From Cloeon dipterum (taxonomy: Eukaryota; Arthropoda; Insecta; Ephemeroptera; Baetidae): a stretch of DNA of 64,000 nt. Below are positions 40,853 to 51,300 of the stretch, one piece after another (position 1 is the stretch's first letter; every line of letters starts with the position of its first letter). The notes under the pieces were generated by a model. That model was not told where the DNA came from. It searched no databases and worked only from the letters and a program-made list of their open reading frames with translations. The position numbers and the translations under genes were made by a program. The stretch is taken from contig NC_088790.1 of assembly GCF_949628265.1 (NCBI RefSeq), positions 25,300,545 to 25,364,544 on the forward strand, read 5' to 3'.

Positions 40853-43769
40853 ATGGATCAACAACTCGAAAGCAGTGGTTCAGCAGGACCACGAAAAAGG
40901 AAGAGTTACCGTGTGTTGCACAGTAATAATAAATTGCCGAGGCAGACAATTTATAACTGGAGGAAGAAAGCAGCCCAAGCTATGGATCAAGCTTATGCAG
41001 AAGAGACCACTAATAACATGTCATCACCGGTAAGTGAAAAAATAATTTTTCATAATTTTCAATGAAAATACAAATAATATTATAATGAGAAAATATTCTA
41101 ATATTTATATAGGCCTCTGACTGGTATGCAGGAGGAATTTAAAAATTTAATTTGTAAATAAATATTAGTGATGATTAGTGTGCAATGATTGATGAGTCTG
41201 TTGAAATTTTTGGGGTTGTGGTTTTGCAGTAATTATACTTAAAAAAATTATTTTCATTTCACTACTTTAAAATTTTCAATTAACTTTTTGCAAAATTTAA
41301 AAATCTATAAAATTTAGAAAAAAATTAATATGGAACTATCGTGAAGGTAACACAATTTTATTTGGCACATTTTAGAATATTATTTGGAATTCCATTTTGT
41401 AAAACTACTATGATTGTATTGTTATAAATGTTTGTTTTTCCTTTTGCATTTTTTTACATTATTGTTTTCAATAATCAGAAAGTGTGCATTTTGAGAAGAT
41501 CATCACCTGAGAAACAAACAAATAAATTGAATCGAAAATGGTTACAATACATGACTTTTTTGTTCATATTTTTGAAATATATTTTAAATCAATGTTTATA
41601 AATGATAACAAAAAATGAAAATACCACAGTAAATTTAATATTAATGTGTTTGATAAAAATACAAACAAGAAAATCAATTTTGAGACGTTAATAATAATAA
41701 TATATAATTTATTTAAAAAAATTTAAGGGAGATGAATATGACCGTGAGGCAAGTGAAAATGATGAAGATTCTCAGACTCGTATAACGCATGATGAAAGAG
41801 GAGTTGATAGATGCAGTGACAACGATGACCAACCATCACCAGAAAGCGATGATGGCCATTATGAAGAAGAGCCTGAATGTGAAGTATTACAGTTGCATTT
41901 AATGTTTAAAATTAAGAAGAAAGTATTTATTGTGATGTTTTTCATTATTATTATTTTGCCAAGATGGAACGACGAGCTTCTCCCTCCTCCGAGATTGACG
42001 CCGATGCTGATGATTTTACAACGACGTCTGTTTCCTCTCTCAATGATTCTGAAGTTGATGAGAGCGACGTCGACGAGGATAATAGCGACGAAGAAATTAA
42101 TAATGGGCAGCAAGAGGAGGTACTTTAATAGCTAAATGCTCACCTTTCATCATATTATTTTTGCTTTTATGGTACATTTTAAACTGGGAATTTAAACTTT
42201 GCTGGGAAAATGCGTCAATTAATATTAATGAATTTTCTTTAATTATAATCTTTAGTTTCTCATAAATTATATATTTCCCAAAAATTAAAATTTATGCCAT
42301 GATTATTATTATTTCAGGAGTCAAATGAGGACTCACTACCAGAGGAATTTGACAAAAACGAGAGTTTCGCTGCTCCTTTTCTGAAGTTGCCACAGGTCCC
42401 CCTTTACCCTCCTGATGGTCCAAGTGTGGCAGATATGACGCTTGTCATTTTATCAATACTCATTAAACACAACTCTACTGACTCTTTGAAAACCGAGATT
42501 TTCCGCGGACTCAATCTTCTCCTTGGAACTAATGACTTTCCGGACAACCAGTATAAGTTGAAAAAACTTTACAAAGCAACCAGTGACACAATGGAATGTC
42601 ATGTTTTTTGCAAGAAGTGCATGAAATATGTGGGATTGAAAGAAGAAAAGTTACTCTGTCCATCATGCAATAAGTTGATCAAAAAATCAGAAAAGGAAGA
42701 AAATTTCTTCTTTACCGCCAAGCTGAAGAATATTTTGTCATCAACACTTGAGAAGAATAGCGAGAGCTATGATGGAAACTTTGCTGAAATGCCATTAGTG
42801 AGGGCAGATGGAGAAGAGAAAGTCTTTTCTGATCTCCCAGATGGAAGCATCCACGCTTCGCTTCGTGGAAAATTCGGACCTTCCATTCATAGTTACAACA
42901 TTTTCGGGGATGCTGCACCTGCTTTCGAAGCCTCGAAGAAATCCATTTTTGCTCTGATGTTGGCTCCAAACTTTATTAAAAAATCGGAGAGGTAAATGTG
43001 TATATATATATATGTGGTTGAATGAATATGGCTAAATAAATATGACTAAGTATTTCATTAAATTTTATATATATACATATGCAGGCTAATAATAATAGGG
43101 CACAACTTTCTGAAAATATAATAATTTAACGACAAAAATACAAATACTCGCAGATCTAGAAGCTGATGGTCGATTTTCTGCGCAGCAGCTTTATTTAATA
43201 AATCTGAATAACTGCTTGATAAATATATTACATGCTTTCGTTTATAAAGTTCTAAATTTAGTAGCTACAGAAAAATATTATTTGATCCCTCTCTAATTAA
43301 TAATTAATATATGCAACTCTTTTATTTATTCCCTATCTCTAGGTCTCGAAACGTGAAGCTAGCAGCAATCTGGGTGGGCCGAAAAGAGCCTGATATGAAT
43401 GTTCTTCTACAGCCTTTTGTTAAAGAGGCTAGGTATATTGCTGAAAAAGGAATTCAGTGGACGGACCACAACGGAGAAGCGAGAAACTGTAAAATTTTCC
43501 CACTCACAGCAGTCGCAGACTCGGTCGCGAGACCCAAGATGATCGGGTCATGCGTACACAATGCTCAATTTGGATGCACTTGGTGTTATCACCCCAACGA
43601 CGCCATTGGGCAGTCGTACAACAGGTACGTAGAAAATGAGAGAACATTAAATATTTTAATATTTAACCACTACTTTGTGCATCTCTAGTAAATTCATAAA
43701 GCAATTAATATATTTCTATTTTTAAAGCTGCGCGCTTTTCAGTTTTTGACTTTTTGTGGCCCCTCTAGC

Positions 43770-43837
<68 letters not shown>

Positions 43838-45583
43838 CGTTGAAATTTATACACCAGTTAATTATTGCTTTTTGCTTCTATTGATTATCATTCATAAATA
43901 CACGATATTTGCCAGGTATACTTTTCGAGAACCATGTGCGCCACTACGCACTAACGTATCCTGGAAAGAGGATTTGGACACTGCCTTAAGCACAGGTGAG
44001 CCCTGCAAGGGTGTTCAAAATGAAAGCGTTCTGCTGGATCTACCAGGGTTTCTCATCCCTGAAAATATTGGAGTTGAGCAGATGCACGCGGGTAAATTAC
44101 TTATTTAATTATAGAAGATTACACTTTTTTAAATTGATATTCTCTTTTTTAGCTGATGTAGGCCACTCAAAAACAGTCCTGAAATTGTGGACAAGCAATT
44201 TTCGCCAAGACTACTACATTTACACTCCTGCAAAGCGAATGCTCCTCGACAAAAATATGTCTGAGGTGCGACTGCCGACTCTGAAAAATGCAAGATTGCT
44301 CACAAAATTTACAGACTTTAAATCATGGAAAGCTAGCCAGGCAAAGTTGTGGACTCTTCACTTGAGTGTGCCATTGCTCATTGAGGTACAGAAGCCAAAA
44401 GATGTAGCGGTTTGGGCAAGGTAAATGTTTTTTCTAAAACTTATTTATAATTGCAAATAATTAAATAATACTGTATTTATGCGGCAATCTGCCCAAATAC
44501 TTAATAATCTTCTAATTATATCTACTTAAATTTTTAATTATGCAAGTAAATTTTTTAAATTTTACAAATTAAAATTAATCGAAAATTGTTTTTATCTTCA
44601 AAACTCTTATTTAAGTAGAAAAATGAAATCTCTTCCCTGAAGTTAAAACGTATATCTTTTGTCATTTGATTTTCTCTTAAATATAAATATTTCCAGCCTG
44701 TTCTATACTTTCACTTTACACCCATCTGTATTATTATATTTACTTGCTTTACAGATTTGTCGCTGCATATTGGCTCCTTAATCAGTCCACGATTACGGAG
44801 ACTGATCTGATTACTGCTCAAACCTACCTAGAGGAGCATTCTCAAGGATATGAGACACTCTACGGAACTCTGGTCATGACGTCAAACCTTCATCAGTCTC
44901 TTCACTGGCCATTGGCTGTTGCTCGAATGGGTCCGTTACAAAACTTTTCGGCATACCAGTATGAAGGAAAGTTCCCAGACATCAAAAAAGACATCAGCAG
45001 CACGAAAGCTACCGCACAACAGGTAATGGAGCGTGCAATCATGAGAGAATCGCTCCCTCACATTGCACAGACAGTGCTCAGGAGGCAACAAACAAAAGAG
45101 TACGTTTCCCAACTCTTAGAAGGCAAATCTACCAAAGTCGGACCACCTGAGACAAGAGGCCCACCAACGTCTGAAGATGCTGAAGGGAAGCACTTCAAGA
45201 AAGCACTGTGGTCAGGATTTGTCCTTCGAACTTTTGAGAGTCAGAAGGGTACACGCAAATGTGACTCTTGCGTGCAACTGAAAGACAATACATTTGGTAT
45301 CGTCACAGATGTCATGAAAATTGTTGAAAACAACAAAGTCAGATTAAAAATTTTATCTTTGAACTGCACGCCACACATCATCAAAAAGTGCACAATTAGG
45401 TCGGGCGATCGTGAACTGAATATGGAAGACCTGAAGCTCCCTCATCTTTATTCAGCAAGTGTGGCGCACCAGCGATTGAGGGTGGTAGATGCCGAAATGG
45501 TCAAGGGTGTTTGTATTTTGATGGAAATGACAAATGGAAAGTTGTATGTTAGTGTTCCACCAAATAATGAAGAGGCCCAGTAA
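40853..45583 (+). CDS. EnSpm/CACTA-type transposase
   Basis: Eight exons: 40853-41029, 41728-41883, 41964-42119, 42318-42991, 43343-43624, 43916-44091, 44153-44420, 44755-45583. They join in phase to 905 residues. Order: basic N-terminus with LPRQTIYNWRKK (helix-turn-helix-like); a long acidic Asp/Glu-rich stretch; a zinc-binding segment with CKKC and CPSC; then the catalytic core typical of metazoan EnSpm transposases. Likely acidic active-site residues lie in FGDAAPAF, TAVADSVARP and IGVEQMHA. FGCTWCYHP and SNLHQSLHWPLAVARMGPL are family signatures. It would cut and rejoin the element's ends in the nucleus. An (AT)n microsatellite lies in the intron at 43775-43836. No lesion seen. Confidence 0.87.
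43775..43836. repeat. (TA)n microsatellite in transposase intron
   Basis: About 31 uninterrupted TA units in the intron 43625-43915. Confidence 0.95.
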
Positions 45584-45749
45584 AAAGCATAATATACACA
45601 GTTTTATTTATCTATCATTAATAACCCATCCTCGTTTTGGTCTCATGCATGCATGTTAATCTGAAGCATTCAATTTGATTCGTAAATATAAAACCAAAAT
45701 AAATCATTGGCGACTGTCTATATTTTGGCAAATATTTTCGCAAGCCAGT

Positions 45750-46215
45750 TTAATGAGCGAGAGCGAGCCGAGCGTGAAATGAGCCGAATTTAGCAAGACA
45801 CTTTCAGCTCGAGCAGTGTCAGCTGAAAAAAGCAAGTGTTACTCATGAGCAAAAGTGAGCAAGAGCGAGCAGAGCATGAATGAGCAGAAAATTAGCGAGT
45901 TCAATTAAGCTCGAGCAGGTTGAGCTGAAAAAAGCAAGGGTTGCTCATGAGCAAAAGTGAGCAAGAGCGAGCAGAGCGGAAATGAGCCAGAAAAAACGAG
46001 CAATTTACGCTCTTTTTTAATACAAGCCGCTCGAGCAAGAAAAAACAAGAATTGCTCGCGAGCAATTTCTGCTCTTTTTTGATGCGAGCCGCTCGAGCAA
46101 GAAAAACCAAGAATTGCTCGCGAGCGATTTTAGCGATGAGCGAGCTGAGCATGAAAAATGCCTAAAAAAGCAACTCGAGCAAGAATGAGCAGCCTTGCTC
46201 GCTCATTAATGCTCA
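45750..46215. repeat. Right subterminal repeat array of the transposon
   Basis: Repeated GAGCAAGAGCGAGCAGAGC, GCTCGAGCAAGAAAAA and AATTGCTCGCGAGC words. Many are the inverted counterparts of the left array's TTGCTCGCTCATT. Several CTCGAG and TCGCGA palindromes are embedded. Confidence 0.75.
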
Positions 46216-46400
46216 AGATTTTCTGCTGGGTTATCCATGCCGATTTTGATAATGAAAAAATAGATTTCCTGCATGGGGTTCTATATATACAACATGATAT
46301 TTATATAGTCATCTTCACCCAAATTGTTTCAAGTTATCCCTATTTTGCTAAAATTTTGAAAACGTTTGGTTCAAATTGAATAAACAAAAATATCAAATTT

Positions 46401-46680
46401 CGTGATTTTTTCGAATATCTGGACCATCGTGGACACTGTCGGATCGCTGTGGAGAGCGGTTTAGAAGAGAGAATTATTTTACACTGCAAGCTCCTTCAAT
46501 ACACCAATGAGACCGTGCGGTCTTGAAGAGAAAAATTACTCTGCATCTGCATCTGCAAGCTCTTTTCATATTCACCAAAAAGAGCGCGTGGAAGTCTAAC
46601 AATTCGAAAAATTCATTTTGTTACCTGCGCATCAATTTCACAGCCCTTGACAGGAAAATTCCTGATTTTGTGATTAAAAA
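46401..46680 (-). pseudogene. Remnant of another IDE copy's 5' end
   Basis: 46401-46510 matches the ATG exon and adjacent intron of the array genes (ACCATCGTGGACACTGTCG with a small insertion). 46511-46680 matches the exon start, intron and leader exon (TTACCTGCGCATCAATTTC) in a second, differently diverged version. No body exons follow, so one or two unit 5' ends were left behind by unequal exchange or deletion. Confidence 0.7.
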
Positions 46681-47703
46681 GACCGAGAAGGAAACTAATT
46701 TAAAATTAAATTTAAAGTTTCTTTTTATGACGTCTGTATACTTTGAAGCGAAATATCTAGTTAATAGCTCATAATATTCTGCATGGGGTTCTACATACAT
46801 TTTCTTAGTCATCTTCTCCCAAATTTTCACGAGGTATACCTACTTTGCTCTAAATTGGGAAATGTGTAGCTCATTGAATTCCCAAAAATATTAAACAGTA
46901 AAAAAGTGAAACGCTTCCTTTTCTTATTATATACCATTATTCTCTCTGTCACCATCAACAAATCTCATGCATGAAGGATAATATGACCTGATTATTGGCA
47001 TGATAGGAGATTGGTTGGGAAAAGTCACAGATCGAGGGTAAGTGCAAATTTATGGCTCACGAGAAACGGAACTGAATATTATATCCAGACAATTTTGGTG
47101 TTCATAAGAATTTATGGCAAAGGTCCTGGTCACCTTTATCAAATGCAGGTAAATGCTCGACTGGCAAAATCTGGTCTTGTTGAGCATATATTCCAGGTTA
47201 ATTTTAAAAATATAAAAACATAACATATATGCTCAAAATAAACCAGTGATTAATTTTCTCTCGTTAATACCTTCAAGCATTTCACGTCTATAATTCGGTC
47301 GCTTTGACATTTAAGGTAGCTATTTGTTCGGGAATTTCAAGTTTGTTATTTGGGGATCTCATAATGATGCGCTTCTTGGATGCAAATACGTGTGATTCTA
47401 TTGATTTATTTTTCTGAACTTTCCATATTTTAATAGATCTCTTATTTTTGTCAGTATATAAAGTATGAGCTCGCTCTGTATAATTTAATTGCTCGCACTA
47501 CAAGTAGAAAATCGATTCTGGGGCTGATAAAAAGGTTGGTGAACTTTAAATCGGATTTCTTTCTTTCGATCATTGCAGGTTTGCATAATTCACCAGGCAG
47601 CAACTATTATAAGTGTGTAATTGATGTTTTAATTAAATGATATAGACATATTTGGCTATTTGGAAAAGAACCGTACTTTTATTGCAATTACATGTGTTAA
47701 AAT

Positions 47704-48042
47704 CAGGGCTGGGCATGGGTATTAAGCGGTATTTTGCGGACCCGGTTTTTTGCAGCAAGTTTATCCCGCATTTTTGGTGCCCATGAAAAATTACATTTAA
47801 AATGTCCAAAAAAACTGAAAAACACATGAGTCAACAAAAAGTAATTATGAAAGTCAAAAGAATTAATAAAGTAATAATGGTTAATAATCGTAACCAAAAA
47901 CCCGTTTCCTCTCCATATAGGGCATTTATTCAATACTTTTACCATGAGGTGCAAAAAACCGCACAAAACTGGTAAATACCGCAAAAAACCACTGCACTGC
48001 ATACTGCAAGTTTGGGAATCTTCCGGGAGATACCCAGCCTTG
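47704..48042. mobile_element. hAT-type MITE with 8-bp target duplication
   Basis: 339 bp. The left end is CAGGGCTGGG and the right end, reverse-complemented, CAAGGCTGGG. It is flanked by perfect GTTAAAAT duplications at 47696-47703 and 48043-48050. The subterminal regions contain AATACCGC and GGTTTTTTGC words in inverted orientation. No coding capacity. Confidence 0.87.
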
Positions 48043-48328
48043 GTTAAAATACATAGTTAGTCCAAATATAAAGTACAAACAATCACGCACGAATAATTAC
48101 ATCTGGGCCAAGCGGGGAAAAATCAGTTTGGTAGAAAAAAGTAGCTGCGTTGACTTATAAAATCGTTTTTAAACAATTATCGTCTAGTGCATCCAGAACA
48201 ACTTGGATTCTTGATATTTGTTGCTATAAGGTTGTAATGTTCGCTTGGCAGTACATAAAAAAAGTTAATGACACGCGTGAGTGGGGGATCATATTTTATT
48301 AGATTGACGTTGCTCTCGTTATGAGTTT

Positions 48329-51300
48329 CTAAAGTTTGGCTTTAGAACCTTGTGGCCTGTGATAAGCATAAGGCTGGAGAAGCGGGAAGCTCGACAGACC
48401 ACTCTTGAAGCTGCAGATGTCTTCGATACGCGTCGGCTACAATACATTCAATCAATTAATAAATTATTTCTATAGTAAAAATTAAAAAGTACCTTGCTGA
48501 CGATTGACAAGGGTTCAAACTCATCAACCTCAGTGCCAGCAGATCCAGCGCCTCCTTCCGCGGTTGACAACACGTGGACCGCCAGCTTTCGCCTTTTGGC
48601 CCCCTCGGCGTGGATGTGATCATTGTAAAATTGAATCACATCGTCCTTGGTGAGGGTCTTGAGAAAGGCAACCTCGATATTGTCCCGGTCAAAGCAGTAC
48701 GCTTGGATGGAAATTTCGGTCCAGTAGTGATTGGTCAGTTGTTTCATCTTCTTGGGCTTCTCCAGCCGCAGTACAGCCAGGGCTTCTTTGTGCCTTTCAA
48801 ACTCCTCGTCGCTCATTTCCTCGAGGTACGACTTCATGCTCAGCAGAAACTGCTCAATTTTGTGGTTGACGTAGGTCGGATGCTTGTACGACTGCACCAT
48901 GATTCTCACGCCTTGGCCCGTCAAGTTGCGAGACAGCGTCAAGTGCACAATGTAGCCGAGCTGCTCCTGTAATTTAAATCCGTATTTTTAATGGATTTGT
49001 CTGATTCAATTTTTAGGAACTAAATTAATTTTAATTTTTGGTATGATTTTCTCACAAATTTTCGATTTTAGGCATGTTAGGCCTGTTTCGTGTCTTCAAT
49101 TTTCAGAGCAATTTAGTTATAATTTCTAGAAATCTTGAACATCTTAATTGAATTTTGAAAATTTGGTTTGAAAATTGATTTATGAATACTCTATGAAACG
49201 TAGGCGCGGAGTTAATTTAAATTTTATGCCTAAAGACTGCGTTCCAAATATGCCAGCTTTATAATAATAATATTTGACCAAGCCGGATTGTTTTAATGGA
49301 TTACACACTCTGGCTAAAACCGACCGGTCAAAATCAGAAACATTGCAAAGAGAACTACTGCTTTCTCGTGACATACAGCTACGGAGAGAAGCCAAAGAGA
49401 GATTATTTTAATTACTAGTATTTTTTCAACACAGTGTGCCATTTGCTCTCAAGTTTAAAATTCCCAGCTTAAGTAATTTATTACGATAAATTATCTAACG
49501 AACAATATTTCAATCGACATGAAAATATACTGACTTTGGTCCTCAGCACGTTGAAGCATGGTTCGCTGGCGATTTGGACGAACAACTCAAGCAGCATGTT
49601 ACTCTCTGTGCTTTTTGGCGGACACTGCAGAAGAACGTCGACGCAGGAGGTTTTGTGCGTTTCATTTGTTACTTCGTAAACATAGTTGCTCCCTGCCAAT
49701 ATCATAAACATTATCAAACAATAAAACAAAGAGTGTATATAATTTTACCATCCTCGAGTTTCATGTCTCTGTAACGCAGCAAATGCGGTGGCAACAAAGG
49801 CTGCACGTTCTTGACCAGTTTGCCCTCGATCACATCGATCAGTTTCTGGGCTGCTGCTTTGTTGGTGTTGCCGTGGATCAGGCACTCAATGTGCATCATG
49901 GAGAAGAATTGCGGGATGAAACTCTTCAGGCCCTCGATGGACAGATCTGGAAAAAGATAATTTTATTGAAGCATTATTAGACGTTTTTTGTATTTGAACA
50001 AGAAAAGGTCACACATTTCTTACAAAAAGTAAAATATTTTTTGAAATTACGTAGTGTTTAAATTTTAGGTTTTTTGGTTAAACAACTGGCATTAACACTG
50101 ATTTTTTTTAAAATAATTTTGTCATCAATGATGAGAATTTTTAATCTTCAATAAAAATGCAAAATATTGCAGAAAACCCCGCGACACAATGTTTTCAAAG
50201 GGTTTTAGCGAACCCTTAGAGATCAATTAATAGATTTCGGGGTGCAAACCACGTGAAATGGTCGAAAAGTTTATTTATCAACGAGGAATTAAAAGCGACG
50301 TAAAATGTGAATTTACAAGTCCTAATGCATGCCATAGATTGAGTCAGATTTAAAAATATTTGCTTACATTTTGTAGCATCCAGCAGTTCACTTTTAAGCC
50401 ACACTTTTTCCAGCAAACACGCTGATTGGTAATGCATTGCGTGCGTGTATGGTTGTTCTGCTTGAAAATTCTTCAAACTTCGCACATACTAAAAAACAAA
50501 ATCATAATTCTCAATTATTTAAGAAAATATAAGCCTACGTATTCCTTGAAAATCTCATAGCGTTTCTCGTCAACCTCCAAATTGATCAGCGTGTCGAGCA
50601 CTTTGGTTAGCAAGATGTCTTGCTTGTCGTGAAATCCTTTGATTGTCACCTGTCAAAAGGTTAAGCATATCTCTAATAAATTATTTCATTAGATTTACTC
50701 ACCATCAAGCCATATTTGGAGTTCACAACACCAAACTTGAGAGAAGCCAGGGAGGCGTCGTACGAATATTCAGTCAGGGCGTCATGAACCAAATACAGGT
50801 AAATATGTGTAAAGTTTACCCTGAGCGGGTCCACGAACGCAAACGGACTGGCAATTGAAATGTAAATTAGTATAAATTTAAAAACTGTAGTCATTAGGTT
50901 GCGTACCTAGTCAGTTCAATGATCAGGTTTGATTTTGGGAGGAGAAACTCGTCATCCTTCTTGTGCCACACCCGAGCAAAGTGCGTCTCGTGAATGATTG
51001 CAGGATACTTTGTGGGCTGCAAAACATTCAATTGAGTTAGGATTGTTTAGCTAAATTTCTCTGATGCGTAAACAAATGAAAATTGTATGAAAGGACATTG
51101 TCGGATTTCCGACTGGTTGGTTTTAGTAAAAAAGAAGTTGGCTTTGAGGAAAATGGCTGGAATATAAGTTCAATAATTGTTTTAAAATATTTTTGTAAGA
51201 TTAGTTTCACTCTCAAGTAGAATATTGCATATAATTTCACAAAATTATATTCTGTTAAGTTCACTAAAACAAGCAACATTTTAAATCAAGAGTCTCTGAC

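Larger units (their letters stand above)
35130..46230. mobile_element. EnSpm/CACTA-type DNA transposon with BEN-domain partner gene, apparently complete
   Basis: 11,101 bp. The left end reads CCCAGCAGAAAATTCTGAGC and the right end, reverse-complemented, CCCAGCAGAAAATCTTGAGC. Direct TTA flanks (35127-35129 and 46231-46233) form the target duplication; the sister spacer at about 12,211 shows the empty site CCGGTTTATCCATGC. Inside are inverted subterminal repeat arrays at both ends and two divergent multi-exon genes, one for a transposase and one for a BEN-like protein. The protein places it with EnSpm/CACTA. The TTA duplication fits the 3-bp rule of that group, but the CCC ends differ from the usual CAC. 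Both spliced frames are open, suggesting recent activity. Confidence 0.88.
46231..48328. other. Spacer between the transposon and IDE-6
   Basis: Begins with the other half of the IDE-5 5' flank, split by the transposon (matches 4437-4570 of IDE-1). It then holds a decayed IDE 5' end, a second flank-like stretch, and a hAT-type MITE, and ends in the 3' flank of IDE-6. Confidence 0.6.

Noticed and set aside
35130-46230. Harbinger (PIF) assignment suggested by the TTA duplication
   Set aside because: The plus-strand protein has the EnSpm-type core and zinc segment, and the second gene is BEN-like rather than Myb-like.
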